Assembly (NCBI GenBank): GCA_024114885.1
Contig: CP099421.1
Location: forward strand, 868,001 to 932,000
DNA: 64,000 nt
Origin: Septoria linicola
Taxonomy: Eukaryota > Ascomycota > Dothideomycetes > Mycosphaerellales > Mycosphaerellaceae
Reading direction: 5' to 3'
Shown here: one piece after another, positions 39,089 to 52,480 of the stretch
How the letters are laid out: the number at the start of each line of letters is the position of its first letter
Position numbering within the stretch: position 1 is the stretch's first letter
The notes under the pieces: generated by a model
Told to the model about the DNA's origin: nothing
The model's database searches: none
What the model saw: only the letters and a program-made list of their open reading frames with translations
Program-made: the position numbers and the translations under genes

Positions 39089-42000
39089 GTAGGTTAATAC
39101 CTAGTAGTAGGATTATATAGATATCCTTATATAGAGTACTCTCTATAAATATATTGTTTATATCTACTTAGTATAAGACTAGGTCCTTCTTATAGACTAT
39201 AGCTATAAATCCTCTTAGAGTATCCTACCTAACTATAGAGGTAAAAGTTTCTATATAGTCTACTCTATACTTTTAGGAGAACTCTCTTATAACTAGTCTT
39301 ACTTTAAACTTTTTAATAGCTCTACTAAGCTTTCTTTTAATATTAAAGATCTATCTTAAGGTAACTAAGTTAGCCCTCTTTAGTAGGACTACTATAGTCT
39401 AGGTATTATTACTTATAAGTATATCTAGCTTCTTCTAAATAGCTTCTTACTAGAGATAACCCTACTTAGAATTACTTACTACTTCCTTATAGTTCCTTAG
39501 GATTAGAACCTCCTATTTATATATTCCTACTTCTTTAGTAGCTAAGAATATAATCTCTTTAACTTCCTCTAAGAATTCTAGGTCCTATAGGATACCTAGG
39601 TTAATAGAGCTTATAGCTAAGAAGAAAGCCTAATACTCTAGGAGTATTTTTTTATCTAGCTAACTATTCTAATCTAGCTTAAGCCTAATTAGCTTTAGCT
39701 TCTAGTTAAATCTATTAAGTTCTTAGGATACTTTCCTCTTTCTAAGAGTTTGCCTTAGAGCTATCTACTTCTAATCTACCTCTATAGTTTCTTAGGTAGA
39801 ATTCTTAGATTCTTTCTTAACTTTTCCTTAGTCTAGGAATTTTCTATACTCTTCTATATCTTCTAGTAGAGGTAGAAGTTATATAAAGAGTTTCTTTCCT
39901 TCCTAAACCTATATTAATAGCTAGAAGAGAGGAGGCTTCTACTAGCTTAGACTAGGAGCACCTAAGGCACTCCTACTAGCTTATAGAGTAGGCTAGCTAA
40001 TAGTTCTTAGCCTTTTAATAGGTCTTCTTTCTAGAGCTAAACTAGGGAGATTCTTAATCTTAATATTTAAGTCTAATTCTCTACCTAGCTTATCTTTAAA
40101 GAAGATTATATTAGTATACTACTTAATAGCCTTTATATCTAGCTCCTAGAACTTCTATACCTTTACTATATTATTATAGTATCTAATAAATATAGTATCC
40201 TTTCCTCTATTTATTAGTTTATTACTCCTTACCTACTAAGGCTATACTCTTATATCTATATATACTATAGCTCTATATCTCTATACTTTAAGGTAGGAGA
40301 CTATTAGTTTAATCCTATTAAAAGCTTTATTAGGTAAGAGCTTGAATCTCTTAATATTAGGTCTATTTAGGAGCTTATTCCTTATATATACCTATACTTT
40401 AAAGGCTTCTAGCTAAAACTTAATAGGTATTTTGCTTTCTTTAAGTATTACTCTAATAGAGGCTTCTAATATTTAGATAGACCTCTTAACTACTCTATTC
40501 TAGAGTGAATTATAGGCCTTAGTTAGCTTAAGAGTAATTCTAAAGTCCTTCTCCTACTATTTAATTAAAGTAGTAATCTCTCTAGTATTATTAGCCCTTA
40601 TAGACTTAAGGAGTACTACTAACTACCTTTCTACCTTAATCCTCTAGTTCTAAAGAGTAGTTAGTATATCTAATCTAGCTTTAAGTAGAAATACCTATTT
40701 CTTTCTTAAGAAATTATTAATAATCTTAAGCTACTATATAAAACCTTTTACTAATAATAGTAATAGTCTATAAATATCTACTAATATAAGGGCTAATCTT
40801 TTAGGTCTTCTCTTAATAGACTTACCTAGGTATTTCTTTATCTTACCTATTATATAGATCTTATACTTATACTCTTCCTAGTTAGGAATTAGAATCCTTT
40901 CCTTTAGGTTAGTAACTTTATAAAGGTTTAAGAGTAACCTTCTTCTAAAGTATATAAATCTTCTATACTATAGCTCCTACTATTTTAGATCCTTCTCTAA
41001 TAAGGTAGTATAGGTATTATTAACCTCTATAGAATTATATAGTAAGTAATATAGCTTTTCCTATAAGAGAGGTAATATCTTACTAATAAATAGAATACTT
41101 CTAACTAGCTTAGTCTTTATAACTGTTTAGCTATCTAGGAAGGTAAGAGTAAAATTAGGCTTCTAGACTCTAAATTGCTTACTAAACTAATCCTATAATA
41201 TAAGATTTACTCTAAGATTAGGGACAAATAGTACTCTATTAAGTAGAACTTCTCCTCCTAAGATTCCCTTTATCTATACTAGCCTAGAGTAGGTTATATA
41301 GAGGTATCCTCCTCCTACCTTAATCTATACTTTCTTCCTTAGTAGCTTTACTAATCTAAAGAAGGATAGTTAGTTAGTTATATAGGATAAGGTATAGGAA
41401 TCTAAGAGCTATTCTTAAGATAATAACTTGTCTTTAGCCTTAATTATAGAATAGGCTAACTTATCTTAGTTATTATCTTCTAATAGGGAATTATTATTAC
41501 TTCTAGAACTAGAGTAGGTTCTAGAATTAGAACTAGAACTAGACTTCTAGGCTAAAAATCCTTTCTTTAGAAGCTTTCTAGACTTTTCTATCTTCTAAAG
41601 CTACTTGCCTATTTTCTAGATAACCTTCTTTAGCTTATTATATAATAATAACTTATAGATAGCTTTCTTAATATATCTAGTATTCTTTAGTAAAAAGGAT
41701 CTTCTAACCTTCTCTCTAAGGAATAATCTTTAAGGGTCCTTCTAGTTCTTAGTACTATTTCTCTACTAGGATAGTTTCTTAGTAGTAGAGAGGTTAGGAC
41801 AATCCTTTAATTAGTGCTTCCTTTTCTTATAGAGCTAGTATATTAGTAGGGACTTTCCTTAGTAGGGCTACTTAGAATAGAATATAGCTAAACCTATATC
41901 TATCTTATCTAGATTATCTCTTACCTCTTAGGACTTAAGTAGAAGGAGAACAGTATCTATATCTAAGGATAGTTAGGTTATAATAGTATCCTTAGCTACT

Positions 42001-43259
42001 TAGTATAATATAGGTAGGAACTATAGGAGATATTTTAGCCTTTTCTCTTAGCTCTAGTAGTAAGCTTCCTAAGGATTAATCTTAGTAATCCTCTTACCTA
42101 GGCCTCTAAGGTATCTCTATACTTCCCTAATTGTTTTATTAGGTAATATTCTAAATATAATAAACTACTTAATTAGACCTATAGTATAGGACTTTAGGAC
42201 TCTATTATACTTGTTCTAGAGAATTACCTATATCTTAGCTACTAGTATAGTAATATACTATGTCTCTAGCTCTATCTTATTATCTTTACTAATACTATAT
42301 CTAATACTAAACCTATATACTATATTATCTTTTAAGAAGTATTAATTCTAAGTAATATATATCTAAAGACTAGTATCCTACTAAACTATATATAGGTTCC
42401 CTCTAATAATTAGTTAGCTAATTGCCTAGAACTAGTCCTTTCCTTCTAGCTTATCTATCTATAGCTTAAACTATCTCTTCTAGTTAGTTCTGTCTAGGAT
42501 TAGAATCCTTTAGCTCTTCTTGTCCTCTTAGTCTATTATAGAAATAGGTAAATAGAATAAATAATTAGTAGAATACTTTAGACTAGCTAAGGATTCTAGA
42601 GAAGAGTAATTTCTTATAGTAAGGAGACTAGCTCTAAGGGATAGGAATTCCTCGTATTTAGGAAATTACTAAGACTTAGATCTTTCTCTCTTAGTAGAGT
42701 TTCTATTACTAGGTAGTAGGAAGGCTAAGTAGCCTCTTCTAACTCTAGTAATACTAGGTATAATAGTAGAGAACTAGGTAGGTATTAATAAAGCAGAAAT
42801 ATACTACTGTCTTATAGAGATCTTTACTAACTTATATACTACTAGGTGTAAACTAGCTTCGTTAGTAATATAGTTAGGGAAACTTCTAGGCTCTAAATGT
42901 TTTCTATAAACTATAAGGGATATAAGTAACCTATACTAATATAGGTTACTCCTATTTAGTATATAAACCCGGGCTTATAACCTATTAAAAGTAGAGGGCG
43001 TATTATATACTATATAATGTTAAGGAGGGTATAGTATAGTAAAGAAGAATAGAGGATTAATCTTAAACTAACTTATATATATAGTATAGTAGTAATATAC
43101 TAGGAACTAAATACAAAGTTAATTAAGTTAGTTATCTAAGAAGAGAAGAAAGAGAAGTAAGATATACCTCTTACTAAGCCTTAGGTAGATACCTTAGGTA
43201 TCTAGAACTATACTTAAATATCTATATCTAGACTAACTATCTAGGATATATTCTTAACA
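39089..43259 (-). mobile_element. Copia-2, right part (5' end of the element on the minus strand)
   Basis: This holds the 5' LTR, leader, gag, protease, integrase and start of RT of Copia-2 on the minus strand. It resumes exactly where 14854 leaves off relative to Copia-1. It is interrupted by RIP stops throughout. The right flank taggg pairs with tagag at 12720-12724 as a 5-bp TSD with one transition. Confidence 0.92.
42983..43259 (-). repeat. 5' LTR of Copia-2
   Basis: 277-bp copy of the Copia LTR, paired with 12725-13001. The adjacent 42966-42982 is its primer binding site, less altered than in Copia-1. Confidence 0.94.
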
Positions 43260-43800
43260 TAGGGCTAGAATTTAGGGTCTAAAGCCTAAGGCACTAACGA
43301 CCTCTCTATTCCCTAGAGAAACTCGCTATATATCTACTAAGATAATAGGTTAGAAATATAGTCGGTATCTATAGTTAGTAGACTTACGCTTCTACTAAAC
43401 TATACTACCGTCCTAGCTAGTAAACCTTATATAAATACGATAGTATAGCTATAGATCCTTAGCCTATAGTATAACCTACTTTATATAGATAGCTAGAAGA
43501 TTAGATATCTTAAATTTAGTAGTAAGGAACGCTTTAGCTATCTCTTAGAGATATTCTAAGGCCGCTAATTAATAGCGTAGCCTACTACTAAAAGTAAGAA
43601 CGATCTCGTAGATAAGCTACTAGAATAGGAGGCGTTAGATATATAGTTCTATTATACTCTATAATTTCTTAATCTAATAAAGCGTAATAGTACCTAACTT
43701 AAGGATACGACGTTTCTACCTACTATTACGAGGTATACGCTTCTAACGAGTATTCGTTTTTACTATAATAACCTTCTTCTAAGGCTTAATAGGCTTCTAA
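43260..43800. other. RIP-mutated DNA upstream of D2, no gene seen
   Basis: About 540 bp lies between Copia-2 and the part of D2 that can be aligned with D1. It is probably the left part of the duplicated segment, whose D1 equivalent would lie before base 1. It contains one short tagtcgg motif near 43,358. No coding signal. Confidence 0.5.
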
Positions 43801-46800
43801 GTAGTGCTCTCTAGAATAGCTACTTTTAGTAGACTATACGATCGTAAACGCTAAGAAGGGCTTAAAGAGATCGATACTTAATTATCGCTTCTATATAGAG
43901 CGTCGTAATCGAAGAACGGTATAAGAAATAAAGGAAAGGGTAGAGATAGGAGGAAGGAAGTAAAGAAAGAAGAAGTAGGTAGTTAGAAAGATACTAAAAC
44001 TTACTAAGACGCTATAAGCTATAGAACCTCGAGTCTAAAGAGATACTAAGAAACTTACTAGATCCTACGTCTATACCTAAATAGAAAAGTACTATACTAG
44101 GAAAACTACTACCGACTACGATTACTAACTATAAATCTTATCTTAATTAATTCTAGAAGCGTAGAACTAGAAGATAGTTATAGTCGATATTAGTTTACTA
44201 GATCTATATAATTAGATATTAGTATAGAATAATACAAAATAAGCTATTAGTTCTAAGTTATACTAAACTAAGGCCTATTCTATTAATAATAAATTATCTA
44301 TAATACTAGAGAAGAGAATATTTTTACTATATATACTAGATAGTATAAAATATATAAATATAAAGTAGTAATACTCTCTCTCTTTTCTAAGACTAATTAA
44401 AAAGGCTAGTTCTAAAAGATTAGTAGAATCTTCTAAATCTAAAGAAAAACTTTCTCTATAATAGACTTAATAGTAGTATCTCGTTATTAGGCCTTAAAAT
44501 ATCTTAAAACTAAATATTTATTCTATTAATATATACTATAGGATTCTTAGGATTTATACTATTTTAGTAATCTATTAAGCCTATTAACCTATTAAGTAGC
44601 TTAAAGAGTTTTAAACCTAGTCTATAGATCGATAGGATAGTTCTTAATATAATAGCTAAAATTATAATATCTCTAGCTAATATATAAGGTTATATATAGT
44701 AGAAAAGGTAAGTATAAATAAGTAAGTACTTCTTAAGAAGTTAAGATATCCTTTTTAGAATAAAAGCTCTTTAAGCTAGGTCTCTATAATCTACTATTAG
44801 TCTTATATAATTAGCCTATACCTCTCTTTTTAAAGTAATCTTTCTTCTATCTAGTAGATATACTATAGAGACCTAGGATAGGCGGACTTAGTAGATATAT
44901 TAGCCTATACTAAGATATAATCTAATAGTAAAGTGCCGACTATATATACTAATAACTAATATTATCTAAAAAGCTATATTAAAGTATCTAGGAGCGACCT
45001 ACCTTAACGTTACTCCTACTTAGTTAGCTCTTAGACTCTAGATTTCTCTACTTTCTATAAATTCTAAACCTCGCTTTCTAACTACCTATACTTATAACTA
45101 AATTCGTCGTATATTACTATCGCTTATCTAACCTACCTAATTCTACTACTATTTAGTAGGTAACCGTTATAGCTATCGAACGCGATACTTTTAATACTAA
45201 TTGTCCTAGAAATAGTATATTAGAAGCGTAAGGTAGAGTCTCTTCCTAAACTCGAGACGAAACGCGTAAGACTTACTACGATAAGAAAGGATATTAAAGA
45301 CTACTCGATTAATCTAAATATACTACGCGACCGCGTACGTACTTAAGCTATAGACGAAGATAGGGCTAAAGTAGACCGAAAACGTAAAGTAAAGAATTAA
45401 GCTTTTAGTCGTTTTAAGGTAAAGTAAATAGCTATACTACTAGAGTAGGACAGCCTCGATAAGGACGCGTAGAAGATATATATTAATTAATAGAAACTAG
45501 TCTATAAGGCAAGCTTTACTAAATAACAGTAAGTCTCTATTATACTATTATATATATAGTCGGTAAACGTAGTCGGCGTATATAGTTAGCGCTAATATTA
45601 TATAGGGAGAGGAAGGCTCTTAAGAAGGTAGAAGAAAAGAAATCTCCTAAAGACCTCGCTTAGGAAGATAAAGAAGATTAGTATATCGAGCTCTATTTTC
45701 TATATAGAGAGATTAAGAGAAAAGAGAGTATATTAGAAGAATTCGAAAAGGAAGATAGTAGTATATAGGTTTAGGTACTATTAGATCCTTCTAAGTTAAA
45801 GAGAAACTCTATAAACGTTATTATCGATAACCTACTAAGCTTGTCTTAAGAAAAGGATATTTAGGCTAAGTACGCTATTAAGCTATCTACTAGTACGCTA
45901 GGCTCTACTAACTATAGTAGAGCGACTTATTAATACTAGTATAAGGTAATCGGCGAGTTCTAGTCTAAGATTAAGGCGCTAGACAAACTTATAGCTATAT
46001 AAGTATATAGCGATAGCGTAAGTCTTCTTATCTATTAGAAACTCCTATCTACTAATATAATATAGAGCTCTCTTTTTACGATACCGCGGCTTCGAGGTCT
46101 AGCTATCTTGCTTTAGACATTAGTACTAGAAGCCTAAGTTAAGGTATATCTACTAGCTATCTTAAGCGCTAACTATATTTACCGACTATATACTAATTAA
46201 CTATAGTCGTATATTACTAATAGCGTTTTGCCTATACCTTACGATATCTTTTAGACGGAATACTAGGCTATACTATATAATGTTCTTAGCTAGAAGCCCT
46301 TCTTCGTTAATTACTTCTTAATCCTTATCGAGTATCTTAGATAGCTAATTCCTACTAACTACGATTAGAATACCTATAGATTCTCTATATCTACTATATC
46401 TATATAGTAGAGACAAAACGCGAAGCTTACCTATAGTATATTTAACAAACAATATATACTTAATAAGAAAGAGACTTTGCTCGAAGCTATAGTCGAGAGT
46501 CTAGTTTAAGCTAGATTTAAGAGCGAGCAGGCTAGTATTAGCTTTTCGTCTATTATTATAGATCTAATAGATCCTAGCGTACTTAATCTAGAGATTAGTA
46601 CTAAGTTCTTAACTAGTCTATCGTTAGCGGATAAGAGGCTTCACTACGTCTAATTAGTATAATTTAGGCTTCTCTATAGATAAGAACTACTATAGACGTC
46701 GTACTAAAGTAAAGTTATAGCGTGTTTTATAGACAGTCTAGGGCTCCTCTCTTTCTTACTTTTATAATTTAGTCTACTTTTATCTTCTTTAACTCTTCTA

Positions 46801-49800
46801 GTTTTAATACTACTATCTATAAACACGCTACCTTTATAGCGAAATCTATCGCTAGCTACTAGAGGACTTAGGTCTAGTACTCGACTAAGATAACGATATT
46901 AAGACAGCGTTTTTAAAGACTCTTTATAATTCGAATCTAGTCTAATAGTACCCTCTACGCTACGATATATAGTATTAGAGCAGAGCTCTAGTAGACTACC
47001 TACTACCTCTAAAATTCTAATTAATATACCTACGTCTTCTCTAGACTAGACTTAAGTAAACAGGGTATATCTATAGTAGAAAGAGTATAAAACAGACTTT
47101 AGAGACTAGTATATACGACGATAGTAGGAGGTATAAGGTCGCTATAAGTATAAGTTTAGGATATAAAAGACTATACTTATTAAATAGGAGGGTACTCGTT
47201 CCTCCTAGGTCTAGAAGTTTTTCGACTAGAGGATTAATATCGAGGATACCTCGCTAAAAGTAGTCTACTAAGGTTACGAGACCTCTTTAGCCTATCTAGG
47301 CCTTCGTATTAGTATAAGTAGTCTTAGTTCTTACCTTCGAACTAAGAAGTACGTATAGGTATTTAAGAGAAAGGGGATACTACTAGAGTAATAGTATATC
47401 TAGTAGTATAAAGACTATTATATAAGTTCCTACCGACTACGTTTACTAACTACGTTATTAAGCTTATATAGTTAGGCTCGAAATCGTAAGAGTTACCTTA
47501 GCGACCTAGACCTAAGTATTAATAACTTCTCTATAGTATCTATACAAATAATCGTAGTATATAGCCTACTACTTAATTTCTTCGAGAATCCTATAGTCTA
47601 CTATATATATATATATCTTAACCCTAGTCTCGAAATACTTTTCCGCTCTAGTAAGACGATTAAGGCTCTTCTTTAAGAGGTCTAAAAGAGGTCTAAGGAA
47701 GATCTAAAGGCTATACTAGCTAGAACCTCTAAGGTTACTATCGTAGTCGATAGCTAGTAGTCTAGTAGTATAAAAGCTTTATTCCTTACTATCCGTACCT
47801 ACTAGATCGACGCTAAATAGGTATAGTACGAGGCGATATTAGACTTTCCCTACGTTACTAGTAGATATACTAGAGAGCGACTTTCGAAATTACTCTTTAA
47901 TATATTATAAAGGTTTAGCCTTAGAGACCGACTAATCGCTCTTATATACGATAACGCTAGAAACAATAGTATACTCTATAGGTCTATATACGTCTTACTA
48001 GTATCTATTCGATTAGTACTAACGTAAGCTAGTATTAAGGCTATTAGCCTTTACTTAATAGAGTATAGCGTAAAAATCGTAAAGCCTTCTATTTCGATCG
48101 AAGAGCTCGTAGAGCCGGTAGTACTAGATATTTAACTAGATAAGGCAAATCTCTTCTCTAATATTAAGGCTATTAAGCCTACTACGCTAGCTACGATTCT
48201 AGAACGGTTTCTATATTTTACTTACGTAATATAGCTTACTATAAAGGCCTTTTTTATATAACTATAAATAATACTAATTAACGATCTATAAGAGTTTTAG
48301 GACGATAAGAAAGATTAACGAGCTCTAGAAAGGTTTTAAAAGACTAATATAGTAGCTTCTCTTAAAAGACTATCTAAACTTTTATTTAAGGTATATTATA
48401 GTTATAGTCGATAATCGTAGTTAGTAAGTATAGTCGGCGCTTATTAATCGTCCTAGGTCTATAGGTTTATAGTATAGGTAAACTCTAGTTCTTAGCGTTT
48501 CGAGAGCTTTATAGATCTCTAAAGGAAGCGTCTAAAGAATCTATATCCCTATCCGAAAGCTTACGTACGCTAGTAAAAGTATCCTATAACGAGACTACTA
48601 CGAGTAATATAAGACGTAAGGACCTATTAGAGCTCGACTACGATAATACTATCTCGCTTTAGTCGACTACGTAACTTTATCGATAAATTTATTAAGCGTT
48701 AGTTACTACTAATACTTATACTATCTAATACTAACTAGTAACAGTTAGAATACCTTACGTCTCTAACTATACTCTTCGCTTAGGCTACTACCTACGTCGG
48801 TACGATAAAGAGCTCTAGCCTCTATCTAGTTCTTAGCTACTATAACTCTCTTTTCGATATTCTAGATAAAGTAGATAAGAAACTTAAGTATAAGAAAGAG
48901 GCTTAGAAGGTCTTACTCTATAAGGTACTAGATAAAGCGTATACTAAGCTCTTTTAATATTACTAATAGACCTAGTAACGGTTTAGGGACTACTATAGTA
49001 TAGTAGTACTACTATACTCTACGATTAAGAGTATATTCTAGAAGCGAGGTACTTTCGATAACGATAGTTTAGAAGATCTCTACTAGAGCAAATTACGTAT
49101 AGAGTAGTTAAAGTATTATAAAGCTTTATCTAGTACTATATAAGCTTCGAAATAGTAGCCTCGAGGTATATAAAGCTTCTTAACCTCCTTCGCTATAAGG
49201 ATCGATAGCGACGATAATAAAGCTTAACTAGTACTAGACGTAGCCTCCTTAGTCGAGCCTAATAACGAACTAGAGCGCTATTAGAAAGTAGACTTCTTAT
49301 ATATAGAAGGAATAGATCCTATAGATATATAGCTAGCTCTTACTAATATATTCTCTACTATATCGAAAATAGCCTAGGATATTCTATATATTCTAGTAGT
49401 AGGTACTAGATACGAACGAGATTTTAGTATTATATATTATTAGAACTACTATAATCGGATATATAATCTAGATACCTTTACGTATATTATACTATTACGA
49501 TATCGATATCGCGATTATAAGTATAATATAAGAGTAGTACTTACTATAGAAGTATCTACTCTTTATCCTAATTTAGAACTTACTCGTAATTAGATAGAGG
49601 TAGTCGAGGAGTAGAATAAGAAGGTTAAAAACGAAATTAAGGCCCTTTTAAAGTTTAATAGTATTAGCGATAATAAAGAGATTATAAAGGTAGATAAATT
49701 ATAGCGTCGAAGTATACGAAAGCGTAATACGCTCTATAGAGAAGCTTTAAGAGCTAGAACGTAGCTACTAACTACGTCTACTAACTATATATATTATAAA

Positions 49801-50085
49801 CTTAAGTCGACGTTAGATTAGCCTATCTATTCCGCTTATTACTATTATCTCTCTCTCTATCTTTACTACTCTATTATATACTTCCTTTTATAGTCGATAC
49901 TAACTAGAATAATTCTTCTTCGTAGTTATACTTAAAACCTATATTATACCTATTTTTTGTTCGCCTAACCTATCTAAGTATAGAGTAGGTATTTATACTA
50001 TACCTATTACTATCTTCTATAGGTAGGCTAAGACCTAGCCTAACCTATATACTAACCCGTTTCGGCCTACCTATTCCGACGTCTA
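43801..50085 (+). repeat. Right copy (D2) of the duplicated hAT-bearing segment
   Basis: 6,285-bp direct repeat of D1 (1-537 joined to 6842-12586). It lacks Copia-1 and so preserves the empty target site tatac at 44332-44336. It carries more TpA at sites that are CpA or TpG in D1. It ends abruptly at 50085 (…gacgtct), where the inverted Gypsy-A fragment begins. Confidence 0.93.
45150..49800 (+). pseudogene. hAT-family transposase remnant (D2 copy)
   Basis: This is the second copy of the dead transposase described at 7660-12300. The DNARNN core is at about 47,947-47,970 and the C-terminal GTRYERDF block at about 49,400-49,425. It has no intact reading frame and more RIP changes than D1. Comparing the two copies recovers several pre-RIP positions. 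Confidence 0.8.
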
Positions 50086-52480
50086 ATACTAGTCTTTAGA
50101 TCTCTATATATTAAGCTCTTAGTCTCGAACTATTATAGGTACTCGTAGTTTATAGCTATATAGCCTTCGAGCCTATATATCTAATAACCTAAAATCTTTA
50201 GAGCGATCGCTATATAGGCCTTAATTATTAACCCGTTATCTATTATAGCTAAGTTAATCGAAATCTCCTAGCTATAAGTAGGCCTTAGAATATATAGATA
50301 GTCGTAATCGTAAGACTTCGCCTACTATCCTATTAACGAGCGTAGCGGCTATAGGCCTCTTTCTTCGAGTCGACGAATCGTAGTAATTACGAGGTCTTAT
50401 ATACTAGTAGTAATATTATCGACGCTTACTAGCTTATAGCCTTTATAGACTACCGTTTCTCTAGCCTTAAACTTAGAGTTTAGTCTTAGAGTAGACTTCT
50501 TTACTACTTCGTATAACTACTAGACGTCTCTACCGCCTTCGTTATATACTTCTAATTTAAAGTCCTTATTACTATTAATCTAACGCTAGGCTGTCTTTAA
50601 GAGCTTACTATAATCTAAGTCCTTATTATTAAGATCTAACCTAAGATAGGCCTAGAGCCTCTTACCGAAACGAAATAGAAGGCCTTATATAAATAGAAGA
50701 GTACGAGAACGCTCGTCTATATACGAAGTAGGTATAGTATTAGAATAGAGTATAAACTACCTTAAGTACTCTAAGAGATTATTATCCTCGCTACGGTTAA
50801 CCTTATAAAGGTTTTCTATATAGTAGCGGTTTCTAAGTATATATATATTATCGTACTTTTAGTACTCCTTAATAATCGACTCTTTAAACTTAGCGTAGTC
50901 TTAGTCGTAGAAACTATTAAGGCGCTAGTATCGTCTACGTTAGACAACTATAACCTAAGTAAGTAACTTCTTATAAAGCTATTTATTATTATTAATAAGT
51001 AGGATAGCGTAGTTACTATATAGTACTTTAAAACGCTTAATATACTCGGTTACGTTCTCTCTATTAAAGAAGAGATTCTAGTCCGAGCTAGGTAGTAGCG
51101 GAACCTAAGCGATAATTACCTTCTAGCTTTAGGTTACTTAGATAGTCTCTATAAGTAGCTAGAACTACGTTATAGATAGTCTACCTCCTAAGCTTAGTTC
51201 TTAAAAGATATCGGTATTAGGGTTAAGGTTAGTACTTTCTTAGTCCTCCGCTTCTATAGATATATCGTTATCTAGTAGAGAGAATAAAGTAAAAGTAGGT
51301 AGTAGCTTTACTAGTAATCTTCGAATTTACTTATTAAGTAGGTTAGATAAGCTACTATCTAGTATTTTAGGCTAGCTAATAGATACTAATTTACTTATAG
51401 AGCTTATTCGAAGGTATTCTAAGAGTATATTATACTCTCTTTAATTAGGTTTTTAAATAAAATATAGTTATTATTTAAAACGATAACTAAAAATAAGAGT
51501 CTAAAATTTTCTTAGCTATTAGAAAGTAAACGTTAAACTTTTCTTTATAATACTAAGGCTATATTAATTATACCTAATAAGTAAGGTATATCGTGTCGTA
51601 TAGTTCGACCGTTTATAGCTAGGCGCGTCTATCTTACTTATTTAGGTAATTCGCTAAGTAACTATAGTAGTATAATATTACGTTAGTCTATACTATATAC
51701 TAGGTCTAGGGCCTTAGACGTAATTAGTATCCTTAGCTAAACGATTAGCGTCTAACGCCGTACTAGGGCTTATTCTAAGCGATCTATATACTAGGGGATA
51801 CGAGATTGCCTAGATAGGTCTAGCCTATCCTATAGCCTCTACGCTATCTAAACGAGAGCGTTTTTACGCTAAACTAGAGTCTAATCGAAGACTATTATAG
51901 GTATAGAGACTCTAAGTAAATCTCCGATATAGTAAGTCGCCTTACTATCTATACGATAATTACTAAATAGATCCGTACTAAGAGATACTAGAGGTTTATA
52001 ACTTTTCCGAGTTAGAGCGATATCTATATTCTAGAGGCTTCTATATTATTATAGCTCTTTAAGTCGCCTCTTACGTAGGCTTCTTTTAGGCCTCTTATTA
52101 ATATTTATAGTATATTAGTTCTCGCTTTAAGGCTACTATCTACCTTCTACGCTTCTAGTTCTAATATAAGAGAGAAGAGATAGCTCTACCTTCGGCTTTA
52201 TTAATAGATAATAACTACTCTAATACTAACCCCCTAGGTAGGTATAAGAGTAGTCGCTATAGAACAAGACCTATTTAGATAGTAATAGTCTTATAATACG
52301 TTAATTAACTAGTAGTAACGAGCTTAAAATAGTAGTCCTAAGACTAAGAGCCTATACTAGGACCGTAGGATATTAAATTAATTAAGTAGAGTAAATATTG
52401 CTATCTTAGAAACGAGCTACTACCTTACTTTTATACTAAAACTACTAAGCACGGTATATAGCTAGGCCTTTACCTTACTA
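50086..52480 (-). mobile_element. Truncated inverted Gypsy-A fragment without Gypsy-B
   Basis: On the minus strand this corresponds to Gypsy-A from its 5' LTR (here 52202-52480, 279 bp) through the gag region to Gypsy-A base about 28,237. The element stops there, against D2. Because Gypsy-B is absent, the region around 50,853-50,856 (gtac) is the uninterrupted target. The 3' two-thirds of the element is missing, so the D2 junction is a deletion or rearrangement breakpoint rather than a clean insertion. All coding content is RIP-damaged. Confidence 0.92.
52202..52480 (-). repeat. LTR of the truncated Gypsy-A fragment
   Basis: 279-bp inverted copy of the Gypsy-A LTR. The primer-site region (ccttcggcttta on the + strand) adjoins it at 52189-52200. 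Confidence 0.94.
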
